A stretch of 64,000 nt of DNA from contig JAHBMJ010005780.1 in assembly GCA_018398765.1 (NCBI GenBank), forward strand, positions 1 through 64,000, in the 5' to 3' direction. Source of the stretch: Chromera velia (Eukaryota; Sar; Chromeraceae). This document shows positions 45,571 through 58,600 of the stretch, one piece after another. Both the position numbers and the translations under genes were made by a program. How positions within the stretch are numbered: position 1 is the stretch's first letter; every line of letters starts with the position of its first letter. The notes under the pieces are model-generated. The model saw nothing but the letters and a program-made list of their open reading frames with translations, was not told the DNA's origin and did no database searches.

Positions 45571-47062
45571 GCAACGTGAGTTTAAATTCACATTAAGTAG
45601 ATCTCTGCATGCACGTATGTGTGATGACAAACACCCTCCCTGCCTGTTCGTCTCTTGCTTCTTGACCGACCACTGTCTCTCGTGCGCTCTCCACCTCCCT
45701 GCTCAGCTGTCCAATCTTTCGTGCGTCCTTCTCCTGTGCATCCCTCATTTCTTTCAGGCCAGTTTTGGTCTCAATGGCCTCTTGTTGCGCTTCTGCGGCC
45801 AAATTTGTTTGTGTCTGTAGGTCTCTCTCCCCCTTCCTTGCTCTGTCTTCTGCTTCCCTCAACTCGGTCCGGACACGGGCGAACTCCGAGGCGATCTCCT
45901 GGGCTGCATTTGTAGAACCAGACAGGCAAGAGGGGGCGAAACAAGACCAGTCAAAAAAACAGAAGAGGTTATCTTTCGGAGGACTAGAAGTAAAGCAAGA
46001 GGGAGCGACTTTGCGAGTCAGAAGAGTCTCACTCAACATCTTCCCTCCCGACGAAAAGGCTCTGAGAGAAAATCCTTCGGCCAGACCGTTCTTCTCGCTT
46101 TGACCTCCCCACACGCACTCTCACGAAGAGGATACAACCAAAAGCCAATTCTTTGTTGTGAGAGAAACAACTCGGGTGAACCTTTCTTATCTGTCTTCTC
46201 TTCGCCCTTTGTCTTTCCATTCGTTCCTTCTCTTTCTCTCTCTCTCTCTCTTTCCCTCTCCTTCTGACTGCATGCTGTCCTTCTGACCTGCTCGGGTCGA
46301 CGGCTGGGGAAGAGGAGGAACTGCTTGCTTCTCTTCTCTCTGCACAGACCCTGCCTCCTTCTCTGAATGTGCAGCACCTCCGTCACTCTCTCTGTCTCCG
46401 GTCCTGCATATGGAAACAAACAAATAGATCCATAGAAAAAGGGAAAGGGCGTATCTTTACAAAAACATCCAAACAGATCACCTGAAGAACTCGCTGTGAA
46501 AAATGAATACATGCGCTTGCATGTGTGGCAAACTGAGAACAGAAAGTTGGATCACACGATACACGACGGGAGGGGCGTCAAGAGGCAGAAATCGAAAGAA
46601 GGAAGAATGAAAGAAAAGGAGCGACCGACCAACAGCACGTACGAGAGAAACAAAATACAAGATAATAAGAGCCCTCACTGACCCCCTAACAGATCCAACG
46701 AAGCACGACTGCTGCAGTTCTGCCAGAGATGACTCCAAATTTTCAACCTGCATGACAGCATACATGAGTGAGGAAGGGAAGAGACGTGCAACCGGCAAGC
46801 AGCACTCAGCCTGAGATGGGCACGACAGGAATACGGAGAGACACATGCGAAGCAAAAAATGTGGACAGAGAGACGGATAGAAAAATCGAGCAATTCTTCA
46901 GTTCACCAAGTCTCTGTTGCTTCTCTATTATTGAGAGACCCACAAAGCCCCCACGCATAAAGGACAGCGAGGCACGTACCGCCTTTCGCTCCCTTTCCTG
47001 TAGACGGAGAGCTTACCAAAGAAGGAAGAGGTGTCAGAGCACGAAGGGTCATCCCACAGACC

Positions 47063-47101
<39 letters not shown>

Positions 47102-47125
47102 TCTCTCTCTGTCTGTCTGTCTCTG

Positions 47126-47199
<74 letters not shown>

Positions 47200-48383
47200 T
47201 GGCACAGGCAGACCGACCTGTTGTCTCTTTTGGATCAGCAGGGCCCCTGCCCGGTCGACTTCTCTTTGCAAAGCGACGACTTGGATATTCAAAGCGTCAA
47301 GCCTGCAAGCATACAGGAAGGCAAGCATCCAGAATAGAGGGCAAAAAGGGACAGAAAAAGAATGCAGACAAAACAAGATGGGCCGGCTGGCCTCTCTGTG
47401 AGAGATTCAAGGATATTCCGACCTGTCTGTGCAAGCAGGCGAGGATCCGTCCCAAGGGCGAAAGATAGAAAGAAAAAAAAAAAGCATACAGAGAGGCCAA
47501 ACCATCAGAAAGGAAGGAAGGTCGAAATCAATATCGAACACAGACAGCAAAACACCCCCCTTCTCGCCTTCACCCCTTCCTCCCCCCCCCACCTTTTCGC
47601 TGCTTGTTCCTGGATTTTCTTTTCATTTTCTTCCACGCGACCGTGGAAGGTCTCCAGACTCTTCCTGCAACGCTTGAGCAGGGGGCAGAAGAGAGATTGC
47701 ATGAGAGAAGTCGGGAAAACACAATGCACGAAGGAAGAGAGGGAGGGAGGGAATCGACCCGCGCCACACGGGAAAGAGACGTAAGTGCAGATGTCAGAAC
47801 GGAAAGAGGACCCTTCAGCGGGGGCGCTCAGATAATGCCGAGAGTAAAAAGACAAACTCATGCACATCCATCGACTTCGCACACCAACCGGACCGGGAGA
47901 CAACTCAGCGGCCTATACAGGGTTTGCGTGTCTATCTGTCTGTCTGCCCATCTTTCTCTCTTCATTGCTGCTTACCTAATTTCCTCAGCCTCTCTCTCCT
48001 TCTTCTGCACCACTTCGAACAAATCGTCCCTCTCTCTCTCCGCTGACTCCAGACACAACGTCTTCTTCTCGACCGTCTTCTGGGCATCGTTCAAGGAGAC
48101 CATCAGCCTCTCTGCCTCCTGCCGTGCACGGGCGCTCTCTTCAGTCGACCTGCTGACTTCCGTCTCAAGTCTCTCCGCTCTCCTCTGTGCATCCAGCAGC
48201 TCTGACTCACGCTCTTCAGCAGAGACTCTGCAGGAAGGAAGAAGGGGGCAGGACAGACAGGACCCGGGGAAAAAGGAGGACGACACATAATGCGGGCACA
48301 ACACTAATTCAAGAGCGAGGAAGGTGCTCAAGCCACCTTCACGCAGTCTGTTCGCATTACGTAGGCCGAACAATCAAGCCCAA

Positions 48384-48415
<32 letters not shown>

Positions 48416-50017
48416 CACATCGATCGATCGATCTGTCTTCCGTTCCCACAACAGACAGACTGCATACCAGTCACTAGAGAAACGCGCGAGTGCGCGCGAA
48501 CACACACACGCACGCACGCACCCACCCACCCAAAAAAGCAACAAAGTCAGGAGAAATAGAGAAGAAGGGTCAGGAAACAGGGAAGAAAGAACACACCAAC
48601 CAAAAACGACAAAACCCCTCCCTCCCCCCCGCCCCCCAAGGCAAGAGAGCCAGACCTGAGCTCTTCCAGCCTCCTGCTGGTGTCTCTCATTTGGTCTTGG
48701 AGGCTTTCTGCGTCCTGCTGAGAGAGGGCCCTTTCCCTCTCTGCCTGCTGCAGAAGAGACCCAAGTTGTTCCGCTGTCGCCTGTGCCTCTTGGAGACTCG
48801 ACAGGGCAACGTCTCTGTATTCATGTGCACAAACAAAAGACAGACAGACAGATACACATGCAGACACACAGACAGGCAAGGGGACCAGACACACAGACGG
48901 ACGGACAGAGGAGAAGACCGGGGGCAGACAGGGCTTGGTGACACAGTTTGCCTCACTGTTTGCAAAGCACGGAGCGATAGCTAGACAAGCCACTCTGGGG
49001 AGAATATTGCTCAGCCACGAGGGAAAAAAATCTCTCTCCTGTCCCCCCCCCCTTTCCCCTTCTCTCACACAAAATCTGTGAGTCTGGTGCAAAGCAAAAA
49101 AGTGAGTCCCGACAAAGAAGTGTAAGAAGAACAAATCGACCAACCTCTCAGCTTCTGCTTTCCCCCTCTCCTCCTCCTCTTTTCTGCGAAGCTCATCGAC
49201 CTGAAAAAAAATGAAATGAAGAAAGACAATGGACGATCTTGTCGCTTTGTGCCAAGTGCATCAAATACTCAAAATGAAGAAACACCTAGACGGGGACCAA
49301 TGAAGAAACGGGACTACAAGTAAGCGCGCATAAAGGGCATAGTGCTCATCTCCAACGACTTCCACGATACATAAAAATGCAAAACCAAAAGAGAGCAAGA
49401 CAACCGGAGGAAGGCCTAGAACGGCAGCAGAGGGGCTGCAGAGGAATGCTTCCACTTTGTCCCCTCTTGCTTTCATTCCTTTTACGGACGCAAAGCAAGA
49501 CACCCGACGCATGCAACCCGGTTGACCTAATCCATCTAGCCGATTTCACTGACCAACCGACCTTCAAAACGTCTCCCCGGAGTCGTTCGTTCTCTGCCAA
49601 CAGAAGATTTTCACACGACACCTGCTGCATCTCTTGCGGAGGCACCTCCTCTTCCTTCTCTTCCCCTCCGACGGCAGCCTGAGGCAGCACAGCCAGAGCA
49701 GCCGGTTCGTTCTCATTCTCTCTTTTCCTGATCACACCTGCGTTTTCCTCCTCCCTCTCCTTTTCTTTTCTCTTTGCTTCTTCCTCATTTTGTGAAAGAG
49801 ATGCGGCCTCCAGGCGAGAGGCAGGGAGAGTAACCAGAGGAAGGCCTTCTTCGCCAACCTCTGTCCCCCCTCCCCCCCCCGACCGCTGATGCTCTCCAGT
49901 CTCCAACCGTTCTGCGGGAGGAGAGTCTCCCCTAAGTGTCATTGCATCCTCCAGAGCGTCTGCTGTCTCCCTCTCTAATCCCCTTTCTTCGTCTGCGCCG
50001 TGCCCTGCATGCACGCA

Positions 50018-50055
<38 letters not shown>

Positions 50056-53000
50056 GCCAAGGGCATGAAGGAACGACACAGAAGGAACGGCCGAGCGGCA
50101 GGCGGGAAGGAAGAAAAGGCGACAGAAAGACGCCGAAGTGCAGAGGGAAACAAGAAAACAAAAGAACACAACACTGCGCCCCCCGGGCCCCCTCACTGAC
50201 CGACCCTCTCGATGCTCTCCGAGGCCTCCTGAATTCTTCAGCGGGGGGGGGGACAGGGGAGACAGGGGGGCGGTGGAGGGCTCGGGGTTTGCCTTTGCGT
50301 CACTGGAGTTCCTCGGAAGAGGGAGAGGAGAGAACTTGGTCTCGCCTTCCTCCGTTTCCCTCCCCCCCTCCTCCAGTGAGCCGGTGGGCCCTCTGACGGA
50401 AACTTCATTTTCACTCCCGCTTCCCTTCGTTCGTTTCTTCGAGGGCCCAGGGGGGGGGAGGCAGGGGGAAACTGAGAGAGGCGAAGCAGACAGGCGGGAG
50501 AAGCCTACAGCTGCCCCGCTTCTCTCTCCCCCCTCCTGCTCGGTCCCTGTCCCCCCAAGCAGCGCCTTCCGGTTGCCGTACAAAGGGGAGGCGACAGAGG
50601 AAGCGAGACAAGGACTGCGGCTGCACGGACAGTCACTCACTCACTCACTCACTCGTTCAAGCTTCAAGACAGATAAGGGAGTATCATTGATTGATTGCAC
50701 CTTAATTGTTTTTGGGAGGGGCGAATGCGGGGAAGGAAAAGAAGAAAAAGGAGAATTTTGTCTCGGGTGTATGTGCAGGGCGTTTCCAAAGGAATCGAAT
50801 CGGCAGCAGAAAAAAAAAGGAGCCGAACAGAGAAACAGAAAGCCGACTGACTGACTGACTGACTGACGCTACTGCAGTTGCTCCATTGAGGACTCTGAGT
50901 GCGGTGATTTCGTTTCGGAGTTTTTCTGCCGTTCTTTCCATTTCTGCCTTTTCTTTCTTTGCCGTCTCCCTTTCCTGTTCCAACATCTCCACCTCGTCCA
51001 ACCTCCCCTTCACGACGGCCTCCAAAATCTCCACCCTCTCCCGAAGACCGTCCGCCTCCGCTCTTTCCGCAGCTCGGTCAGATTCCAGACTCGTCAGCTC
51101 TTCTCTGCACACACACACACACACACACACAGAGAGAGGGGGGGGNGGGGGGGGGGGGGGGATCTGAGTTAGGCAATAGTGTTCCCTCTCACAAATTCTT
51201 TAGGGGAATGAATGCGTGTAGAGAAATTACAGGTCAGTTGTCAGCCTGATTCAGAAACGGAGGGAGACCTTGCCTCCAGCCCCCCTATTTCTTTTCCTTC
51301 TGACTATGCAGTCAAAAAAGGAGAGAAAACCAGAAAGAACAAAACTGGACAGCGAACCCACCGCCCCACCCCACGTACCTGAGTTTGCCTCTCTCCATCC
51401 TGAGTCTCTGTGTCTCTGCAAGCGCCGTCTCCCTCTCCCTTCTCAGAGACCGTCCCACCTTCTGCTCCTCTTCCAAAAGTCTCCTCAAGTAGCTCTCTCT
51501 TTGTCTGCAGTCATGCAGTCATTCATTTGAAAAAAAATTCTGTGTTTTGTATATCGTACTATTTCAAAGCGTGTATCTGCGTATGTATGCGCGTGTGTGA
51601 GCACAAACAATGCTCACGTGGAAAGAAAGAACACGCAGGCACAGAGGGACCCAAGGAAGAAAGGAAGCCCAGCATGCATGCAGAATCAAGGACATACACC
51701 TCCCTCCATCTCACAGTGATCGATCTTCCCTCTGTCTCCCTTCTCTCTCTCGTTGGCTTGACACCTCGCTTGCCCAAAGAAGAAAAGAGGGAAAAGCAAC
51801 GAGACGAAGGAATTTCCGTCACACATCCACGCAGAGGGGGCAACGGGAAGAAGGCCAATTAAGGGAATACCCAGCCAGCCGAGTGGGGGCAAAGCTAAGA
51901 GGAGAGGAGGATACATGAACAGAGAAGAGGGTGGGTGGTGCATTATGCAAACATCAAGTGTGCGGTTGGTTACCTTTTTTCCTGTGTGTCCATCCATCCT
52001 ATCTGTCTATGCTTGCCTGCCTCTGCCATCCCTGTAGAGCGAAGAGATTGGGAGGCACCCCACCCCACGACTGACTCTGCTTCTTTGAGTTGACGCTGTA
52101 GTGTTGAGACTTGAAAGCTTTCCTTCTCCCTTTCCTTCTCTCTCTCTGTCTCTGGGTCTGGTCGTGCTGATTGAATTTCCGTCTCCATGTCTCCTCTTTT
52201 TCCCTCTGCAGCCAGCTGCTGCTGTTCCTGTACAACAAGCTTTGCGGACATGAGTCTGGTCTCCTCCCTCGCTGCTCTCACCGCCGTCTCTGCCTCCTCC
52301 GCCCTCCTCTCAAGCTGCCGCACGAGAAAGGTCTGCTCCTCCACGAACGTCAACCCAAAACCCGGACACACCCGCCCCCCTGCCCGGGAAAGAGACGAAG
52401 AAGACGAAGAGCCCCCCGTATCCGCCGAGACAGCGTAGTGACGTCTCACAGCCTCCAGGACCGCCTCTCCGTTGCTGCATTTATTTTCATACAGAATTCA
52501 TATAAATCATCTGTACGAAAATAAATGCATACACAGCGTCCAGAACTGCCTCTCCGTTGCTGCATTTATTTTCATACAGAATTCATATAAATCATCTGTA
52601 CGAAAATAAATGCATACACAGCGTCCAGAACCGCCTCTCCGCTGCTGCATTTATTTTCATACAGAATTCATATAAATCATCTGTACGAAAATAAATGCAT
52701 ACACAGCGTCCAGAACCGCCTCTCCGTTGCTGCATTTATTTTCATACAGAATTCATATAAATCATCTGTACGAAAATAAATGTATACACAGCGTCCAGAA
52801 CCGCCTCTCCGTTGCTGCGGTTCGGTTCGTACATGGCAGGCAAAATTGTATTTATTCGTGCATACATGAACTGTATGTATATTTGCATGAGAGCCCGACA
52901 AAGACTTTTCTGTTCCCCGACGAAGAGAGAGAATCAGAAGCAAAAAGCAACTGCACACTATTGGTATCCCGGACCCCTCTCTCATCTTGGTGGCTGTCTC

Positions 53001-53227
53001 TGGTCAGTATCAGGCTCAGCCAGCTTCACTCTATTGTGATCAAACCATCGGGAAAGGGAGTGAAAAAAAAACACCGACAAGTAAGCAGACAAATGAGAGA
53101 CAAAAGAGGCAGACCTGAGATGAGCACAGAGCAATTCACAAGCGTTCTCGAGGGAATGGGCTCTGAGAGAGTTACTATCGGCAACCGCCTGCATGCATGC
53201 AAAGGAAAAGAAAAAACAAACATCATC

Positions 53228-53267
<40 letters not shown>

Positions 53268-53702
53268 CTCCCTGCAGGGGCAAGAAGTGGTTACATGAAG
53301 AGAAAAGATGTCACCTCAGGGAAAGATTGAGGGAGACAAAGAGAATTTTCACGCAGAGGAGCCGAGAAGCAAAAGCAGGGAGGCGAACAGCGAACGAATT
53401 TTGAGCGAGCGCAGAGGCCCTCCTTGCACCCTCCCACCCACCCATCCATCCGTTCATCCCCCCCCCAGACAGACAGACAGACAGACAGACCTGCACAGCC
53501 TCCACCTCTGCCCTCAGAGCGTCCCTCTCATTCCGAAGACTTGCCGTCTCCAATCTGTTCCCACCCAGATTCAAATCTTCCACCTGAAGGAAGGAAGGAA
53601 GGAAGGAAGGAAGGAAGGGAGGAAGGAAGGAAGGAAGGAAGGGAGGAAGGGAGGAAGGAAGGAAGGAAGGAAGGGAGGAGAGAAGAGAACCCCAACCGCA
53701 GG

Positions 53703-53743
<41 letters not shown>

Positions 53744-55014
53744 CGCAGAAGAGGGAGAGGGAAAAATAAATAATTCAGACACTGATAACAATGTGAAGGA
53801 CGCATCACTGTTGACCTCCGCTTTCCAACCCACACACGATTCAGAAAATCAGACATGGAAACGCAAACACCCCACTGACGCACACATTTCTGGACTGCTG
53901 ACTGACGGTCTTTTGCAGCTTCGCCACGTCTGCCTTTGTCTCCTCGAGCGCCACAGAGAACCAGTACTCGACCTCCGAAGAAGCCGAATTCCCCTCAAAG
54001 CCTCCTCTCACTCCCGTCTCCGTCTCTCTCTCTGTTGCCTCCTGAAGTCGTTGTAGGGCAGAGAGGGCACTGCAGGTGCGCAGCTTCAGAGACGCGACAC
54101 ACTGACGGAACGCGAGTCCCGGGCGCTCCTGAAAGAAAAAAGAAAAAGGCACAAAGACCGAAAAAAGACGGCAAAAGTGTAAGCATCCAGGGTTTGAGGA
54201 AAGGAACTCAGGCAGATTCGTCACGGGGGGGATTTTCCCTTCTGCCTCCTGACAAATAAGAGGAAGGACACTCACGTGCGCCTTTATGGCCATTCGGTCT
54301 TCCTTGAGGTCCACAAGAGGCAGAAAAGACAAAGGGGGTGGAAGAGCCCGAAGGCAAATGAGGAAAACGAGCCGAAGAGGAAAAATGGAGAGGCTATAGA
54401 ACAAGAATCGACAGGAAGTCATTCTCCTCGCGTTCTTTGTCCTCTGAGAGGCCACGCGCAGTGATCGAGCCGAAAAGAGTTTTGTGTGTGCATTTTCCTT
54501 TTCATGTTTTTGCATCTATGTGATTGTTCGTTCCTTCTTTCTTCTTGCACTAGTGACCTTTGCCCTTTTTGTCTGTTGCAGGGCCACATCCAGCCTCTCC
54601 GCCCTTCTCTGGGGAAGACTCTCGGCTTCTCGCCGACACGTCTGCATACAGACAGATTCAGATTCAGAGAAGGCGCACACAGACAGACAAGGCGGGAGTA
54701 GACTTTTTGGAAAATCTCAACGTACGCCCGGACGGGCCATGAAGAAACAAAGAAACAAAAAGGGAGGGACAAGAGGGGAAGGAGATTAATTTTCATTCCC
54801 AAATTGCCCAAAAAAGGACAGCCAACCAGACATTCAATTCACAGTTCTCTCTTCAGCTCTCTCCTCTCTCTCCTTCTGCCTCATTGCACCAGAAAGAAAG
54901 ATCTCTCTCAAATGAAGGAAGAAAGAAGCTCACTCACCTCCAGAGCCTGGAGCACCATACGGGCCACAGTCTGTGCATCGCGTCCCTGCAGGCAGGCAAG
55001 AAAGAGAGGGAGAG

Positions 55015-55053
<39 letters not shown>

Positions 55054-55062
55054 GAGAAAGAG

Positions 55063-55125
<63 letters not shown>

Positions 55126-55509
55126 GAGAGAAAGAAAGAAAGGAAGGAAGGAAGGAAAGAAAGAAAGAAAAGAAAGAAAGAAAGAAAGAAAAGAAAGGAA
55201 GGAAGGAAGGAAGGAAGAAAAAAAGAAAAGAAAGAAAGAAAGAAAGAAAGAAAGAAAAGAAAGAAAGAAAGAAAGAAAGAAAGGAAGAAAGGAAGAAAGA
55301 AAGAAAGAAAGAAAGAAAGGAAGGAAGGAAGGAAGGAAGGAAGAAAAAAAAAAGAAAAGAAAGAAAGAAAGAAAGAAAGAAAAGAAAGAAAGAAAGAAAG
55401 GAAGGAAGAAAGGAAGGAAGGAAGAAAGAAAGAAAGAAAGAAAAGAAAGAAAGAAAGAAAGAAAGAAAAGAAACAAAAGAAAGAAAGAAAGAAAGAAAGA
55501 AGAAAAAAA

Positions 55510-55544
<35 letters not shown>

Positions 55545-55600
55545 GAAGGAAGGAAGGAAGAAAAAAAAAAATAAAAGAAAGAAAGAAAGAAAAGAAAGAA

Positions 55601-55631
<31 letters not shown>

Positions 55632-55642
55632 GAAGGAAGGAA

Positions 55643-55673
<31 letters not shown>

Positions 55674-58600
55674 CATGTTTTTGTGCCATATGCCCAGTTG
55701 CGCCAAACGAACCTCATGAGGAGTTACATCCCCCTGAGGCCAATGAAATGAAAAGAAAAGAGAGAAGATGGATGAAAAGAGAGCAGATGAACAGCGGGGA
55801 GAAAGAAGGAAACGAGGAGACCCATGAACTTTCCTTAAAGAGTTTGCTCATGTTGTATGACCAATTTCGGTCGACACAGAGAGCGGGGGGGGGGATAGAC
55901 GTACCTTTAGCTGTTCTCCGACGGCAATACCGAAAGGATCCGCGCCCACGGGAGCAGGGGCAGCTCGGATAACTGCAGGCAGGCAGGCAATCAGACAGGC
56001 AGGCAGGCAGAAAGGCACTCACTTAAGGGAAGGAAGCAAACAGACGAGGCAGGGAGGTGAAGTGGAAACGAATGTCTAGGAAAGGAAAAGGAAGACATGC
56101 AAGTAGACAGACTTTAGGGTTTTCTTTCTCTTAAATTCTCTGCCGTCATCGCACAATCTTCAGAGAGAACCTCTTGAGAGGCACAAAAAGAAGAAAAGAG
56201 GAAGAGGCTTGCTCAACCAGGCTGTTTGAGGGTTTCTGGGATCCACCTCTTTTCTTCATTCGTTCAATTCGAAATCCGCGCATCTTTTCTGCATGCATGC
56301 AATGGGTTTTCCCAGAAGAAGAGAGAGATGGTGCTTTCGTAGTAATCTTGTTATGTTTTTTGTTCCACATTTATTCGGCATACGGACGTACCGCTTCTGG
56401 GTGTGTGCAGCATGACTGTCGTGTCTCTTCCCCCCTTTCCGTCCCTGTCTCTGTCTCTCTCTTTCTCGAGGAGTTCCTTCAGTCGGATCACCTCTCTCTT
56501 CAACGTCTCGAGAGTCCCTCCAGTCTGGGCTTCGTTCACTCGGGCGCGGCACTGGACCTTCTTCGCACGGGAGGCGAACTGCATTCATCCATCCATCCAT
56601 CCATCCATCCATATCCATCTGTCGTTTGTTTCGTTCGTTCGTTGAGTGGGTGGGTGGATGGGTTGAGGGTGTGTGATTGTATGGTGGGTACGATAGTACA
56701 TAGAGTGGGAGATGAGACGGAGAGACAGAGAGACTATATCGTCTTTTCTTTCCCTTTTTCCATTGACAGAGAGACGTAGAGACACCCAGACAGACAAACA
56801 AACAGCCAGACAGCCAGACAAACAAACAGCCAAACAGACAAACAGAGACAGACAGACAGACAGACCTGAAGGGTCGAGAGCGTCTCCAGGAGGGACGGGT
56901 GGGAGGGGTCAACGGTGGCAATAAGGGTGGTCATCGAGTTGCCTGAATGCATGCCGAGAGCGGATCGAGGGGAGAGTTTTTGTTTTTTGAGAGACGGGGA
57001 CAGACAGCCGTGAACAATTAATTCCACTTCTATTCACTCACTCCCTCACTCACGCAGCAGAAGCAGAAGGACGGACAAGCAGGCATTGCAGTGGATCCAG
57101 TGAGTCCAGGCAGGCCTCAATCCCCTGCAGAAGGAAACTGACTGCCATACACACAAAAAGACCAAAAGAAGGAAGGAAGATGACGATGAGAATTTCGATG
57201 GAGGAGCCATCCATTACCAGCCCCCCCCCTCACGGACCTCCGAGAGTCTCCCTCAAGAGAAACGTGAGCTTCGAATTCCGGAAATTCACAAACGGCTCCC
57301 TCTCCCTCCCTCCCGTGCCTGAAGACGAAGAAGCAGTGGCCCTGGAAAGAGTCGAGATCACATTACCTGCACTCAATATTAATATACGCATTCATGAAAT
57401 ACTCGAAGTGCTTGGGGGGGGGGTGAGATGGCGAGTGGGACAGTCAGTCAGGGAGGTCAGACAAGGGGCCATATCTGAAGAAACACCAAAGACAGCCTCA
57501 ATTTAGAGAGGAAAAAAGGGTGAACAAAGACATACCAGAAAAATAGTAGGGATCACGACGATGCCCTCATGAAAGAAGAGAAGAGAAGAGAAGAAAGATA
57601 CCACTGTGAGAAAAACAAACCACACAGCTGATTGACTGACTGACTGACTGACTGACTGACCAAGATGGGATAGAGACTGGTTGATGTGCCCTGCCTCTTT
57701 CAGTCTCTGTCCCGCACTCTGCGCGCTCTCCTGCCTCTCGGAACCCGCGAGGTCAATCAGGTGCAGCCGTGCAGATCTCACGTGCGTCATCTCTGCATCA
57801 AAGGGAAAAAGAAAAGAGAGGGAGGGGGAAGGGGAGGCAAAAAGCAGATCAGAGATAGACAAGCACAGACACGGACACGGACACGCAACGGACACAAAAG
57901 GAGAACGAGGGAGACGGGCTTGCCGGACAGAAACAAAGAGAAAGCGAGGAGGAAAATTTGAATGCTTGGCTGGAAACGAAAACCTCAAAATGCTCTGTGT
58001 GTGTGTGTGTGTGTGTACTCTTTGTCCCAAAGACTGTTTTCCTTCTTTCCGTCCTTCCTCCTTCCTCGCTTGAGGTGAGGGGTCTGCCTTGAGTTTCTCC
58101 CTCAGCTCCCGTTTTCATGCTGACTGAGGTACCTACCTGTCTTTTCATCTTTCTTCTTTGACTGCACCGTCACCGTGAAGACCGCATGGGAACGGCTGGA
58201 GACCCTGTTGCAGGAGGTCTCGCTGCACCCACCATGCACCCACCCATGCAACCAAAATGAATGCACCCACCCACCCATGCACCCATGCAACCAAATACGG
58301 AGTCAATCAAGAACAGCATAGAGGGAGCGGACGCAAAGCCAGGGTGTGTGTGCACGCAGAGAGTGGGAAAGAGTATTTCATGCAGAAAGTATTGGATTGA
58401 TTATTGTTTCTTGGAGGGAGACAGACTGCTGTCACCCATTCACCCAAATGAAGAAAACTGAAAGAAAGAAAGAAAGAAAGAAAGACAGGGAGGGCAGGCA
58501 GGAAGGAAGGAAATTCCTTCATCGCATCAATCCCAGAGAATCTCTCTCTATGAACACCCATCCAGGCGTCCCTCCATCCATCCCTCCATCCATCCATTCA

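Larger units (their letters stand above)
43774..55972 (-). other. Kinesin coiled-coil stalk exons
   Basis: Exons 11 to 34 encode heptad-rich, Glu/Arg/Lys/Gln-rich helices, for example [38 protein letters not shown] and [20 protein letters not shown]. Two exons (50620-50205 and 50004-49562) insert Gly/Ser/Pro/Glu-rich disordered sequence between helices. The stalk should dimerise the motor. Exons are short (18 to about 440 nt) and almost all begin after TGCAG or TTCAG. Confidence 0.8.

Noticed and set aside
54804-55972. Long Lys/Glu/Arg frames (plus) and Phe/Leu/Ser frames (minus) of 250-360 codons
   Set aside because: Pure products of the GAAA/GGAA tract inside a kinesin intron.
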